Source: Sulfitobacter sp.
Lineage (GTDB): Bacteria; Pseudomonadota; Alphaproteobacteria; Rhodobacterales; Rhodobacteraceae
Direction: 5' to 3'
Assembly (NCBI GenBank): GCA_024636405.1
Contig: JAGXHC010000097.1
Span: 1 to 5,235 of the forward strand
Length of the DNA: 5,235 nt
The translations under genes and the position numbers were made by a program. Below the pieces are notes generated by a model, which worked only from the letters and a program-made list of their open reading frames with translations, ran no database searches and was not told the DNA's origin. The first letter of the stretch is position 1. Each line of letters starts with the position of its first letter. Positions 1 through 5,235 of this stretch are shown piece by piece.

Positions 1-245
1 GCCTGTGGGAGGACGCCGCGCTGGGGGGCCAATTCCCAAGGGTGCATGGTCGCGGTGTCTTGACCGTTCAGACGGACTTTACCGGTGAAATCCACCTCGT
101 CGGTGATTGCTTTGAGCAAGGTTGATTTGCCTGACCCGTTGGGGCCAACGATGGCGGTGATTTGTCCGGCTTTTGCGGTAAAGTCGATCCCGTGCAGGAT
201 CTCGCCCTTGCCGATACGGGCGCGGATGTTTGCCGCTTCCAGCAT
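1..245 (-). CDS. hmuV: HmuV, hemin ABC transporter ATP-binding subunit (5' part only)
   Basis: This is the ATPase that powers haem import through HmuU at the cytoplasmic face of the inner membrane. Only the first 81 codons lie in the window; the rest runs off the left edge. The protein begins MLEAANIRARIGKGEILHGI. A perfect Walker A motif, GPNGSGKST, lies at residues 34-42, and the Q-loop glutamine (VLPQ) is at about residue 81, the last full codon. The signature motif, Walker B and H-loop are outside the window, so completeness cannot be judged. The ATG overlaps the hmuU stop by one base (TGATG), which fits translational coupling; a GGTGGA stretch about 8 nt upstream, inside hmuU, may serve as the ribosome binding site. 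The ABC ATPase call is certain from the motif. The haem specificity is inferred from the neighbouring hmuS, hmuT and hmuU; an iron-siderophore ATPase would look the same in this part. Confidence 0.92.
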   Translation of the reverse strand, partial: MLEAANIRARIGKGEILHGIDFTAKAGQITAIVGPNGSGKSTLLKAITDEVDFTGKVRLNGQDTATMHPWELAPQRGVLPQ

Positions 246-1309
246 CACAAGTCCACCAATCCACGGCGGCGCAGCAGGATCCAAAGGAACACCGGCGCGC
301 CCAGAATGGCGGTGACGATGCCAATCGGCAACTCGGCGGGTGCGATGACGACGCGGCTGATGACATCGGCGATCAGCAGCAGACATGCGCCAAGCAATGC
401 GGCGTTGATCAGCAGCGGTTGATGATCCGGCCCCGTGGCCAGCCGCAACAGATGTGGCACTACGATCCCGATAAAACCGATGCCGCCAGACACAGCGACA
501 GCCGCGCCAGTGGCTGCGCCGACGGTCAGGATGGCGGCGTTCTTTACCCGTTGCACAGGGATGCCCATGTGGGCGGCGGTGGCCTCGCCAAACGCCAGAC
601 CGTTCAAGCCGTTGCCCAAGGACGCCGCAATCACAATCGCAGTCACGATGACGGGACAGGCAACGAACACTTTGATCCATGTGGCCCCGGCCAGTGATCC
701 CAGTCCCCAGAATGTCAGGTCCCGCAACTGGGCGTCGTCGGCCATATAAACAACGATGCCGGACAGCGCGCCCGCCAATGCGCCGAGGGCGATGCCAGCC
801 AGCAACATAGTGGCGACAGACGTGCGCCCCCTGCGGGTGGACACGCGGTAAAGCAGCATCGTCGACCCCCAACCGCCCAGAAAAGCGGCCAATGGCACCA
901 GCCAATACCCGACCAAAGCCATAACGCCCACGGGCAGCAGGCCACCCAGAACAATCGCCATGATCGCCCCCAGCCCCGCACCGGCGCTGACCCCTACAAG
1001 GCCGGGATCGGCCAGCGGGTTGCGAAACAGCCCCTGCATCACCGCGCCCGATACGGCCAGCGAGGCACCGACGCAGACGCCAAGGATCAACCGTGGCATG
1101 CGGATGTCCCACAGCACGATCTGTTCCATCTGGGTTAAAGGGCGTCCCGCGGCCAGCTTGTGCAGGGCACTCCAGAGCGAGGTTCCCGAAGCGCCGATGG
1201 CGAGGCTGATGATCCCGACGATCAGCAGCAACCCCGCCAGCCAAAAATGTGCCTGACGGGCGGTTCTGCGGCGATCGCGGGGCGGGGCGATGTCTGCGAT
1301 CATTGTCAT
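245..1309 (-). CDS. hmuU: HmuU, hemin ABC transporter permease (FecCD family)
   Basis: This 354-residue inner-membrane permease of the FecCD/BtuC family forms the haem channel and pairs with HmuV. After a short charged N-terminus (RDRRR near residues 11-15) there are about ten hydrophobic segments, the first near 22-42. Family landmarks are clear: RMPR at 70-73, SGAVMQGLFRNPLADPGLVG around 87-106, GGIGFIGIVVPHLLR at 275-289 (coupling-helix region facing the ATPase) and ELPIGIVTAILGAPVFLWIL at 326-345. Length is normal for the family and the frame is intact. The ATG at 1309 lies 4 nt after the hmuT stop and has only a weak GGCGG-like ribosome binding site. A second in-frame ATG, codon 3 at 1303, is an equally possible start and would change little. 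Its stop overlaps the hmuV start. The permease family is certain; haem as substrate comes from the operon context. Confidence 0.95.
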   Translation of the reverse strand: MTMIADIAPPRDRRRTARQAHFWLAGLLLIVGIISLAIGASGTSLWSALHKLAAGRPLTQMEQIVLWDIRMPRLILGVCVGASLAVSGAVMQGLFRNPLADPGLVGVSAGAGLGAIMAIVLGGLLPVGVMALVGYWLVPLAAFLGGWGSTMLLYRVSTRRGRTSVATMLLAGIALGALAGALSGIVVYMADDAQLRDLTFWGLGSLAGATWIKVFVACPVIVTAIVIAASLGNGLNGLAFGEATAAHMGIPVQRVKNAAILTVGAATGAAVAVSGGIGFIGIVVPHLLRLATGPDHQPLLINAALLGACLLLIADVISRVVIAPAELPIGIVTAILGAPVFLWILLRRRGLVDL

Positions 1310-1313
1310 GCGC

Positions 1314-2183
1314 TCAGCCGCCGTAGAGCGCGTGGTTCAGGTCAGTCACCGCATCGGCAGTACGCGGCCCGAACCCCAGCAGGTACAAGCCGTCCATGCG
1401 GATCAGCGCACGGCTTTTCGCAGCGGGTGTTGTCGCGATGGCGGGCATTTGCAGCAGAGCGTCGGCCGTGCTGCCATGATCACCGCCACGCTCCATCATC
1501 AGGATCGCGTCGGGGGCTGCGGCAATCACCGCTTCGTCGGTCATTGGCTTGTAGCCGTCAAAACCTGTCACCGCATTCAGCGCGCCCGCCAGTTCGATCA
1601 TCCCCGCAGCGGCCGTGCCGTTGCCCGATGCCATGATGCGGCCACCTTGGGTACTGAGGACAAACAACACACGCTTTTTGTCCCCCTTTGCGCGTTCACC
1701 AGGCGCGCGTGTGACCTCGGCCAGACGTTTGCGCAGCTCGTCGGCCAGGATTTGCGCTTTTTCGTCTTCGTCAATGGCTTTGCCGACCGCAATGATCTTG
1801 GCGCTGATGCCTTCTGCGGAATAGTTATCCGGGACGATGATGAAAGGAATGCTGGCCCCTTCCAGCACATTGATGGTCTCGATCGGTCCGGCACCATTTT
1901 CTGCGATGATCATCGCGGGGGCGGTGGCCAACACGCCTTCGGGCGAGAGCGCACGCATGTAGCCAACGTCGGGCAAATCCGCCGCCTCGGGTGGATAGCT
2001 GGACGTGGTGTCGCGCGCGACAAGACGGCTTTCCGCACCAAGCGCAAAAATAATCTCGGTAATAGAACCGCCGATGGAAACGATGCCACCGGGCTTTTCC
2101 TGTGCCGTCGCGGGCAGCCCTGCCACCACAAGGGCGGCGAGTGCCGCAATGCAAAACCCGGAGGCGAAACGACGCCGGATCAT
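1314..2183 (-). CDS. hmuT: HmuT, periplasmic hemin-binding protein
   Basis: This 289-residue solute-binding protein belongs to the class used by FecCD-type importers; it carries haem from the outer-membrane receptor to HmuUV. The N-terminus MIRRRFASGF, a hydrophobic core at about 11-22 and an ATAQ/EK site near residues 25-30 form a typical Sec signal peptide with no lipobox cysteine at the cleavage site. The mature protein starts with the family pattern IVSIGGSITEIIFALGA (34-50). VGYMRALSPEG (73-83) contains Tyr75 and Arg77, at the place where HmuT/ShuT proteins have their haem-ligand tyrosine; this alignment is from memory. Other family segments are KKRVLFVLSTQGGRIMASG (169-187), LAGALNAVTGFDGYKPMTDE (198-217) and LGFGPRT (269-275). 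The ATG overlaps the hmuS stop (ATGA), and an AAAGGTG ribosome binding site lies 5 nt upstream, so hmuT can probably initiate on its own even though hmuS is frameshifted. Confidence 0.94.
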   Translation of the reverse strand: MIRRRFASGFCIAALAALVVAGLPATAQEKPGGIVSIGGSITEIIFALGAESRLVARDTTSSYPPEAADLPDVGYMRALSPEGVLATAPAMIIAENGAGPIETINVLEGASIPFIIVPDNYSAEGISAKIIAVGKAIDEDEKAQILADELRKRLAEVTRAPGERAKGDKKRVLFVLSTQGGRIMASGNGTAAAGMIELAGALNAVTGFDGYKPMTDEAVIAAAPDAILMMERGGDHGSTADALLQMPAIATTPAAKSRALIRMDGLYLLGFGPRTADAVTDLNHALYGG

Positions 2184-2188
2184 GCCGG

Positions 2189-2195
2189 CACCTTT
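2189..2195 (-). promoter_or_regulatory. Ribosome binding site of hmuT
   Basis: AAAGGTG on the minus strand, 5 nt before the hmuT ATG at 2183 and inside the last codons of hmuS. It supports this start, and it matters because coupling from hmuS is probably lost through the upstream frameshift. Confidence 0.6.
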
Positions 2196-2825
2196 GCGTC
2201 AAGGCCTTCGAGTTTCTCCATCAGTTTGCCCCAAGCCGGGCGGCAATCGCGACCTTCCTTGCCCACGCCGAACACCTGAAGGATCAACCCGCCATCGGCG
2301 TTGAAGGCTTCGACAGACACCGCCGGGCCACGCTGGGTTGGCTTATCGACGGCCCAGACTTCGGCGATGTGATCAAGACGCAGGTGCAGGTTGAACCGTG
2401 GATCAAGCACGTTCTGCCATGGCCCCATAGATTTAAGTGTCTCGATCGGGCCGGAATGTATCTGGATACAGCCGCGATTGCCGGTAAACACCATAATCTC
2501 CAACTCGATGGCGGCCACCTGTTGCAGCATCGCATCGACCGATGCGGGGGCCAGAGCCCGTGCAAAAGGGTCGCCCGCAATGCGGTAAGCCCCAAGGCGG
2601 TTCATCTTGAGCTTGGAGGTGAGGCGCATGAATTGATGGGTGTCCGTCATGCGCGCCCACTCTTTGTGCAGGATATCTAGCTTGCTGATGTCCGCCTTTG
2701 GCGTCTCGTCAGGCTCGCGTGCGCCGACGGTGATCGACTGGGACTGATCTTCGAGACACAGCTCTGCCTTCGCGCGGTCAAACGCGGCCACGTCGGAGCC
2801 ATCACGCAGGAAAATCTTGTGAACG

Positions 2826-2838
2826 GCATCACCACCGC
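2826..2838 (-). other. Frameshift site in hmuS (one base missing)
   Basis: On the minus strand the last homologous codons of frame one are GAT GCG (Asp-Ala of VFDA). They are followed by GT, and the family sequence then continues as GGT GAT GCC GTT CAC (GDAVH) in the other frame. Going from codon phase 2836 to 2833 leaves only two bases for one codon, so a single base has been lost. The site is a short GGTGGTG repeat, not a long homopolymer. There is no X-XXY-YYZ slippery heptamer at the junction, so programmed -1 frameshifting is not supported. Confidence 0.85.
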
Positions 2839-3238
2839 ATCAAACACTTGCAGGCTGCGCCGGGTGCCGACGTCGGTTTCCTTTTCCACCATAAAGGCGT
2901 GCTGCCAGCGGCTGGGGAAAATGCGCAGGTCGATGTCTTCGGTCAGGACCATCGATGCATGCGCACCGGATCTGTAGTTGTCATAGACGCCAACCTTTTC
3001 GTTCACACAGGAGGGGTTGCGCGTCAGGGCCATCACCTCGCCCAATGTCTGGGCCGCCCCGATGATCTTGTCGGGGTGTGCATCCACGCGAACGACGCCT
3101 TCGCCGCAATAGGCAGCGATCAACTGTGCTTCGCTGATGTTCAGCTTGTCGGCCAGATCGCGCTCTCTCATGTTGGCGTGTTGCGCACGGAATGCGCGAA
3201 TTTCATTTGGGGTCGGAGAATCGGTATCGGTCATGCAG

Positions 3239-3246
3239 CACCTCTT
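3239..3246 (-). promoter_or_regulatory. Ribosome binding site of hmuS
   Basis: AAGAGGTG on the minus strand with 4 nt before the ATG at 3234 (6 nt from the GAGG core). It fixes the hmuS start and shows that the operon's first gene still has an intact initiation region. Confidence 0.75.
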
Positions 3247-3300
3247 GCCTTGTCATTTGTGTGATTTTGGCTGGCGAGGTGCACAGGGACACCGGCTGGC

Positions 3301-3327
3301 AAAGGTTCAGTAAAACACTCAACCTTT
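3301..3327. promoter_or_regulatory. 27-bp inverted repeat, candidate operator
   Basis: The left arm is AAAGGTTCAGT (3301-3311) and the right arm is ACTCAACCTTT (3317-3327), around an AAAAC centre. Ten of 11 arm positions are complementary; the only mismatch is C/C at 3308 and 3320. The site overlaps the TATAAA box of the hmuS direction and ends 4 bp before the TTGACA box of the hmuR direction. A dimeric regulator bound here could control both units. The regulator is not known from the sequence: it does not match the Fur, Irr or RirA consensus patterns I remember. Confidence 0.55.
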
Positions 3328-3330
3328 ATA
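3325..3330 (-). promoter_or_regulatory. Candidate -10 box for the hmuSTUV operon
   Basis: TATAAA on the minus strand matches the -10 consensus at 5 of 6 positions and overlaps the right arm of the 27-bp dyad. No good -35 sits 16-18 bp upstream (AAAGAC-like at best), so the promoter, if real, is weak or activator-dependent. It would give a leader of about 80 nt. Confidence 0.25.
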
Positions 3331-3331
3331 G

Positions 3332-3360
3332 TTGACACTTTTAGTAGGTCTTTTTAGAAG
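3332..3360 (+). promoter_or_regulatory. Candidate sigma-70-type promoter of hmuR
   Basis: TTGACA (3332-3337) is a perfect -35 box. With a 17-bp spacer, TAGAAG (3355-3360) matches TATAAT at 4 of 6 positions. This would give a leader of about 90 nt before the hmuR ATG. The TTTAGAA overlapping the -10 (3353-3359) resembles an Irr half-site, so regulator binding could occlude the promoter. The prediction rests on pattern only. Confidence 0.4.
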
Positions 3361-3446
3361 TCGCAAGAACGTCAAACACATTGGCGCAAAAAACACCCAT
3401 CGCCTTCGCCAGCCAATCGCAAGCAACCGGCCTTCTGACATGCTTG

Positions 3447-3452
3447 CGAGGA
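3447..3452 (+). promoter_or_regulatory. Ribosome binding site deciding the hmuR start
   Basis: CGAGGA, with the GAGG core at 3448-3451, stands 6 nt before the ATG at 3458. An in-frame ATG at 3440 has no purine-rich site upstream and would add MLARIL, so 3458 is preferred. Confidence 0.55.
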
Positions 3453-3457
3453 TTCTC

Positions 3458-5235
3458 ATGAACACCACACCTGCCGGAACACGCGCCCTTTTGTTCGGCA
3501 CCACCAGCTTGATCATATTTACGTTCAATGTCGGCGCTCTTGCGGCTCAGGAGACAGAGGGCGGCTTTCTCGGAACATTGGTTCTTGGTGAGAGCAAGCG
3601 CCAGGTGCAGACAGATACCGCCGTTCCGGTTACGTATGTCGATCAGGAAGAAATCGACGACCGTCAGGCCGGCACGGTGGCAGAACTGATCGATTCCGTT
3701 CCCGGCGTCAGTCTGGTCCACGGCTCCACCCCCCAAGGTTCAGGGATCAACATCCGTGGGTTCGGGGCCAACAGTACCTTTGGCACAGATAGCAAAGTGG
3801 CAGTGCAGGTGGACGGAGCCAGCGTCGGCGCAGAAAAATTGTACCGCATTGGCACACAGCTTTTTACCGATCCGTTTCTTTATAAATCCGTCAGTGTGAT
3901 CCGTGGCACCGTTGGCAGCTTTGAATATGGCTCGGGTATTGTCGGCGGTGTGGTAAAGCTTGAGACCAAAGATGCGTCCGATCTGACGGGGGGTGAAATC
4001 GGTTTTGCTCTTGGCCAGACATTGGAATTCAGCGGCAATGGCAACGGGGTTGCATCCTCCAGTGTGCTGGCGTGGCAGCCAACGCAGGACTTGGAAATTC
4101 TGTTGAATTACACGTGGCGCGATCAGGACAACCAGAAAGACGGTAGCGGCGGCACGATTGGCAACAGCGCCTTTACCCTGCCATCCGGTTTGATCAAGGC
4201 GAAATACACCTTTGGTCAAAACCGCGACCAATCATTGACGCTCAGCTTTGCCAAAACGACAGCCAGTGACCGCGATGTGCCCTTCGACAGCTTTACCACC
4301 ACTTCGGATTCATTTGGCACGGTGGACCGCGACACGGATTCGACCACTGCTGTGTTAAAGTATAATTTCAATCCGATCAGCAATGACTTGATCGATCTCG
4401 ATGTGGTCCTGTCCCATGCTGATCAGCAGATTGACCAACGTTACGTTCCAGGCAGTTCGCCGTTCGAAGGCACGCCTGCCGGGGCCGGTATCATAGGCCT
4501 GGTTGGTGCCGATCACCGCTATCAGACAACAAAGCTGGCGTTCAAGAATACCAGCCTTTTCGACACGGGTGCGGTCCGTCACGATCTGCGCACAGGGCTT
4601 GAGTTCATTCGCCGCGAACGGCTCGATGCGAGTACTGCGGCAGGGGGCGTTGACAGGCGTGTGGCTGTTTTTGCAGTGGATGATATGCGCATTGGCGATG
4701 CGTGGACTGTCACGCCGGCGTTGCGTTACGAAACCTCAAAGATCACCGGCTCTACCGCCCCCAACGATGGCATTCATAAAAACGACGCTCTGATGGGCGG
4801 AGTGTCCGTCCGCTATGCCTTTGGCAGTGGTTTGGCGTTGTTTGGCAGTGCAGCCTACACCGAAGGCCTGCCGATCATCGACGATCTGTCAACCACGTCC
4901 GCCATCAACCAGTCGGAAAAGTCGCGCACCTTCGAGATTGGCGCGTCGTATGACCGGACGGATTTGTTCCAAAGCGGTGATACCTTCGCGATCAAAGGCG
5001 TAATTTATCAAACCACCCTGAACGATGTGACCAGCTATCTCGTGCCCGGTGTGCGCCCCCCTGCCCCGACGTTGGACAAGATCGAAACCGAAGGTCTTGA
5101 GCTGGAACTGTCTTACGCAATGGAAAGCGGGCTTTACATGGACCTCAACGCCAATCTGGTGAAGGGAACAGAATTCGGCCCCGGCATGCCCGCAACCGAC
5201 TGGCGTAGTTCCCCTGCCGACAGCGTGAGGGTCAC
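3458..5235 (+). CDS. hmuR: TonB-dependent outer-membrane receptor, probable haem receptor HmuR (3' end missing)
   Basis: This outer-membrane receptor would bind haem, or another iron ligand, and import it with TonB energy. The frame is open for 592 codons from ATG 3458 to the window edge; receptors of this class are commonly 650-750 residues, so the C-terminal barrel strands are missing. A signal peptide is visible (hydrophobic core about 10-26, GALAA/QE near 26-32), then a TonB-box-like TLVLGES (40-46). The plug domain follows: VTYVDQEEIDDRQAGTVAEL (58-77), VPGVSLVHG (81-89), INIRGFG (97-103), VAVQVDG (114-120) and the plug-end segment SVIRGTVGSFEYGSGIVGGV (146-165). The rest shows alternating beta-barrel strands with polar loops. 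The usual haem-receptor FRAP and NPNL boxes are not clear: the matching region reads YTEGLPIIDDL (467-477) and NQSEKSRTFEIG (484-495), with no histidine between. The family is certain. Haem specificity rests on divergence from hmuSTUV, and a siderophore or other ligand cannot be excluded. Confidence 0.88.
   Translation, partial: MNTTPAGTRALLFGTTSLIIFTFNVGALAAQETEGGFLGTLVLGESKRQVQTDTAVPVTYVDQEEIDDRQAGTVAELIDSVPGVSLVHGSTPQGSGINIRGFGANSTFGTDSKVAVQVDGASVGAEKLYRIGTQLFTDPFLYKSVSVIRGTVGSFEYGSGIVGGVVKLETKDASDLTGGEIGFALGQTLEFSGNGNGVASSSVLAWQPTQDLEILLNYTWRDQDNQKDGSGGTIGNSAFTLPSGLIKAKYTFGQNRDQSLTLSFAKTTASDRDVPFDSFTTTSDSFGTVDRDTDSTTAVLKYNFNPISNDLIDLDVVLSHADQQIDQRYVPGSSPFEGTPAGAGIIGLVGADHRYQTTKLAFKNTSLFDTGAVRHDLRTGLEFIRRERLDASTAAGGVDRRVAVFAVDDMRIGDAWTVTPALRYETSKITGSTAPNDGIHKNDALMGGVSVRYAFGSGLALFGSAAYTEGLPIIDDLSTTSAINQSEKSRTFEIGASYDRTDLFQSGDTFAIKGVIYQTTLNDVTSYLVPGVRPPAPTLDKIETEGLELELSYAMESGLYMDLNANLVKGTEFGPGMPATDWRSSPADSVRV

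Larger units (their letters stand above)
2180..3234 (-). pseudogene. hmuS: HmuS/HemS-type hemin-degrading (haem-handling) protein, interrupted by a one-base frameshift
   Basis: HmuS/HemS/ChuS proteins bind imported haem in the cytoplasm and degrade it or pass it on. Family members are about 340-355 residues in two similar halves. Here the reading frame is split. Frame one runs from the ATG at 3234 through residues such as NEKVGVYDNY (78-87) and EDIDLRIF (99-106), then loses homology after SLQVFDA (residue 133) and stops at 2677. Frame two resumes directly with GDAVHKIFLRDGSDVAAFD (from 2833) and continues to the stop at 2180, with WARMTDTHQFMRL and FNLHLRLDHIAEVWAVDKPT. Adding one base near 2833-2836 gives 351 residues. 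In that numbering Arg104 (DLRIF) and His200 (TDTHQF) match the haem-contact Arg and His of HemS as I recall them. The start is backed by an AAGAGGTG ribosome binding site. As written the product is a 185-residue protein with about 52 unrelated C-terminal residues. A genuine mutation or a sequencing/assembly error are both possible. The family call is very sure. Confidence 0.88.
3235..3457. promoter_or_regulatory. Divergent hmuS/hmuR intergenic control region
   Basis: This 223-bp gap holds no gene and must carry the promoters of both transcription units. Its middle part (about 3300-3360) is clearly richer in A+T than the coding DNA around it. It contains a 27-bp dyad, a TTGACA box for the hmuR direction, a TATAAA box for the hmuS direction and two T-rich direct repeats (TTTTAGTAGGTC at 3339-3350 and TTTTAGAAGTC at 3352-3362). 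The flanks, 3247-3300 and 3361-3440, show only short, low-significance repeats such as GGCTGGC twice (3269-3275, 3294-3300). I see no classical Fur box of the GATAATGATAATCATTATC type. Confidence 0.75.

Noticed and set aside
1290..2279. A 329-codon open frame on the plus strand
   Set aside because: It lies antisense to hmuT, which has a signal peptide, family motifs and operon spacing. The plus-strand translation shows no recognisable domain and is the usual shadow frame of GC-rich coding DNA.
2102..2680. A 192-codon plus-strand open frame opposite hmuS
   Set aside because: It is antisense to clearly homologous HmuS sequence, with no ribosome binding site or known motif; a shadow frame.
2820..2845. 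Programmed -1 ribosomal frameshifting to make full-length HmuS
   Set aside because: The change is in the -1 sense, but there is no X-XXY-YYZ slippery heptamer at the junction and I know of no such mechanism in this family. A mutation or sequence error is simpler.
3269..3300. GGCTGGC direct repeat in the hmuS leader
   Set aside because: Two 7-bp copies 25 bp apart are expected by chance in GC-rich DNA and are not tied to any promoter element.
3381..3416. TTGGC / GCCAA inverted repeat in the hmuR leader
   Set aside because: The arms are 5 bp, about 26 nt apart, with no T-run after them; too weak for a terminator, riboswitch or operator call.
3440..3457. Alternative upstream start for hmuR at 3440
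   Set aside because: It is in frame but lacks a ribosome binding site, whereas the ATG at 3458 has GAGG at 6 nt and a well-formed signal peptide begins there.
3235..3457. A small gene such as hmuP in the intergenic region
   Set aside because: No open frame with a start, a ribosome binding site and a plausible protein lies within the gap. The open frames crossing it are extensions or shadows of hmuS and hmuR.
3740..4231. A 163-codon minus-strand open frame opposite hmuR
   Set aside because: It is antisense to the receptor's plug and barrel, which read through without a break on the plus strand; no independent support.

Overview
The window is a haem (hemin) uptake locus from a moderately GC-rich alphaproteobacterium. 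The best guess is the Rhodobacterales/Roseobacter group, judged from protein style, codon usage and gene order; this is inference, not a database match. It holds two divergent transcription units around a 223-bp intergenic region.

Minus strand, positions 3234 down to 1: an operon in the order hmuS-hmuT-hmuU-hmuV. It encodes a cytoplasmic haem-handling/degradation protein (HmuS), a periplasmic haem-binding protein (HmuT), an inner-membrane FecCD-type permease (HmuU) and the start of the ABC ATPase (HmuV, cut by the left window edge). Spacing is very tight: a 4-nt ATGA overlap at hmuS/hmuT, a 4-nt gap at hmuT/hmuU and a 1-nt TGATG overlap at hmuU/hmuV. One polycistronic mRNA with translational coupling is likely.

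Plus strand, positions 3458 to the right edge: a TonB-dependent outer-membrane receptor (HmuR-like), open for 592 codons with no stop before the window ends. The expected route is haem binding and TonB-driven import by the receptor, periplasmic capture by HmuT, transport through HmuU powered by HmuV, and delivery to HmuS in the cytoplasm.

Three things stand out. (1) hmuS is broken by a one-base loss near 2833-2836; restoring one base gives a normal-length protein of about 351 residues. (2) The shared promoter region contains a 27-bp dyad (3301-3327; arms matching at 10 of 11 positions) that overlaps a TATAAA -10-like box for the hmuS side and lies 4 bp from a TTGACA -35 box for hmuR, so it is a good candidate operator. 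(3) The receptor lacks a recognisable FRAP/NPNL haem-receptor signature and the histidine normally found between those boxes. The pathway is well known; I see no wholly new system here. The frameshift, the operator and the atypical receptor are the points worth checking.
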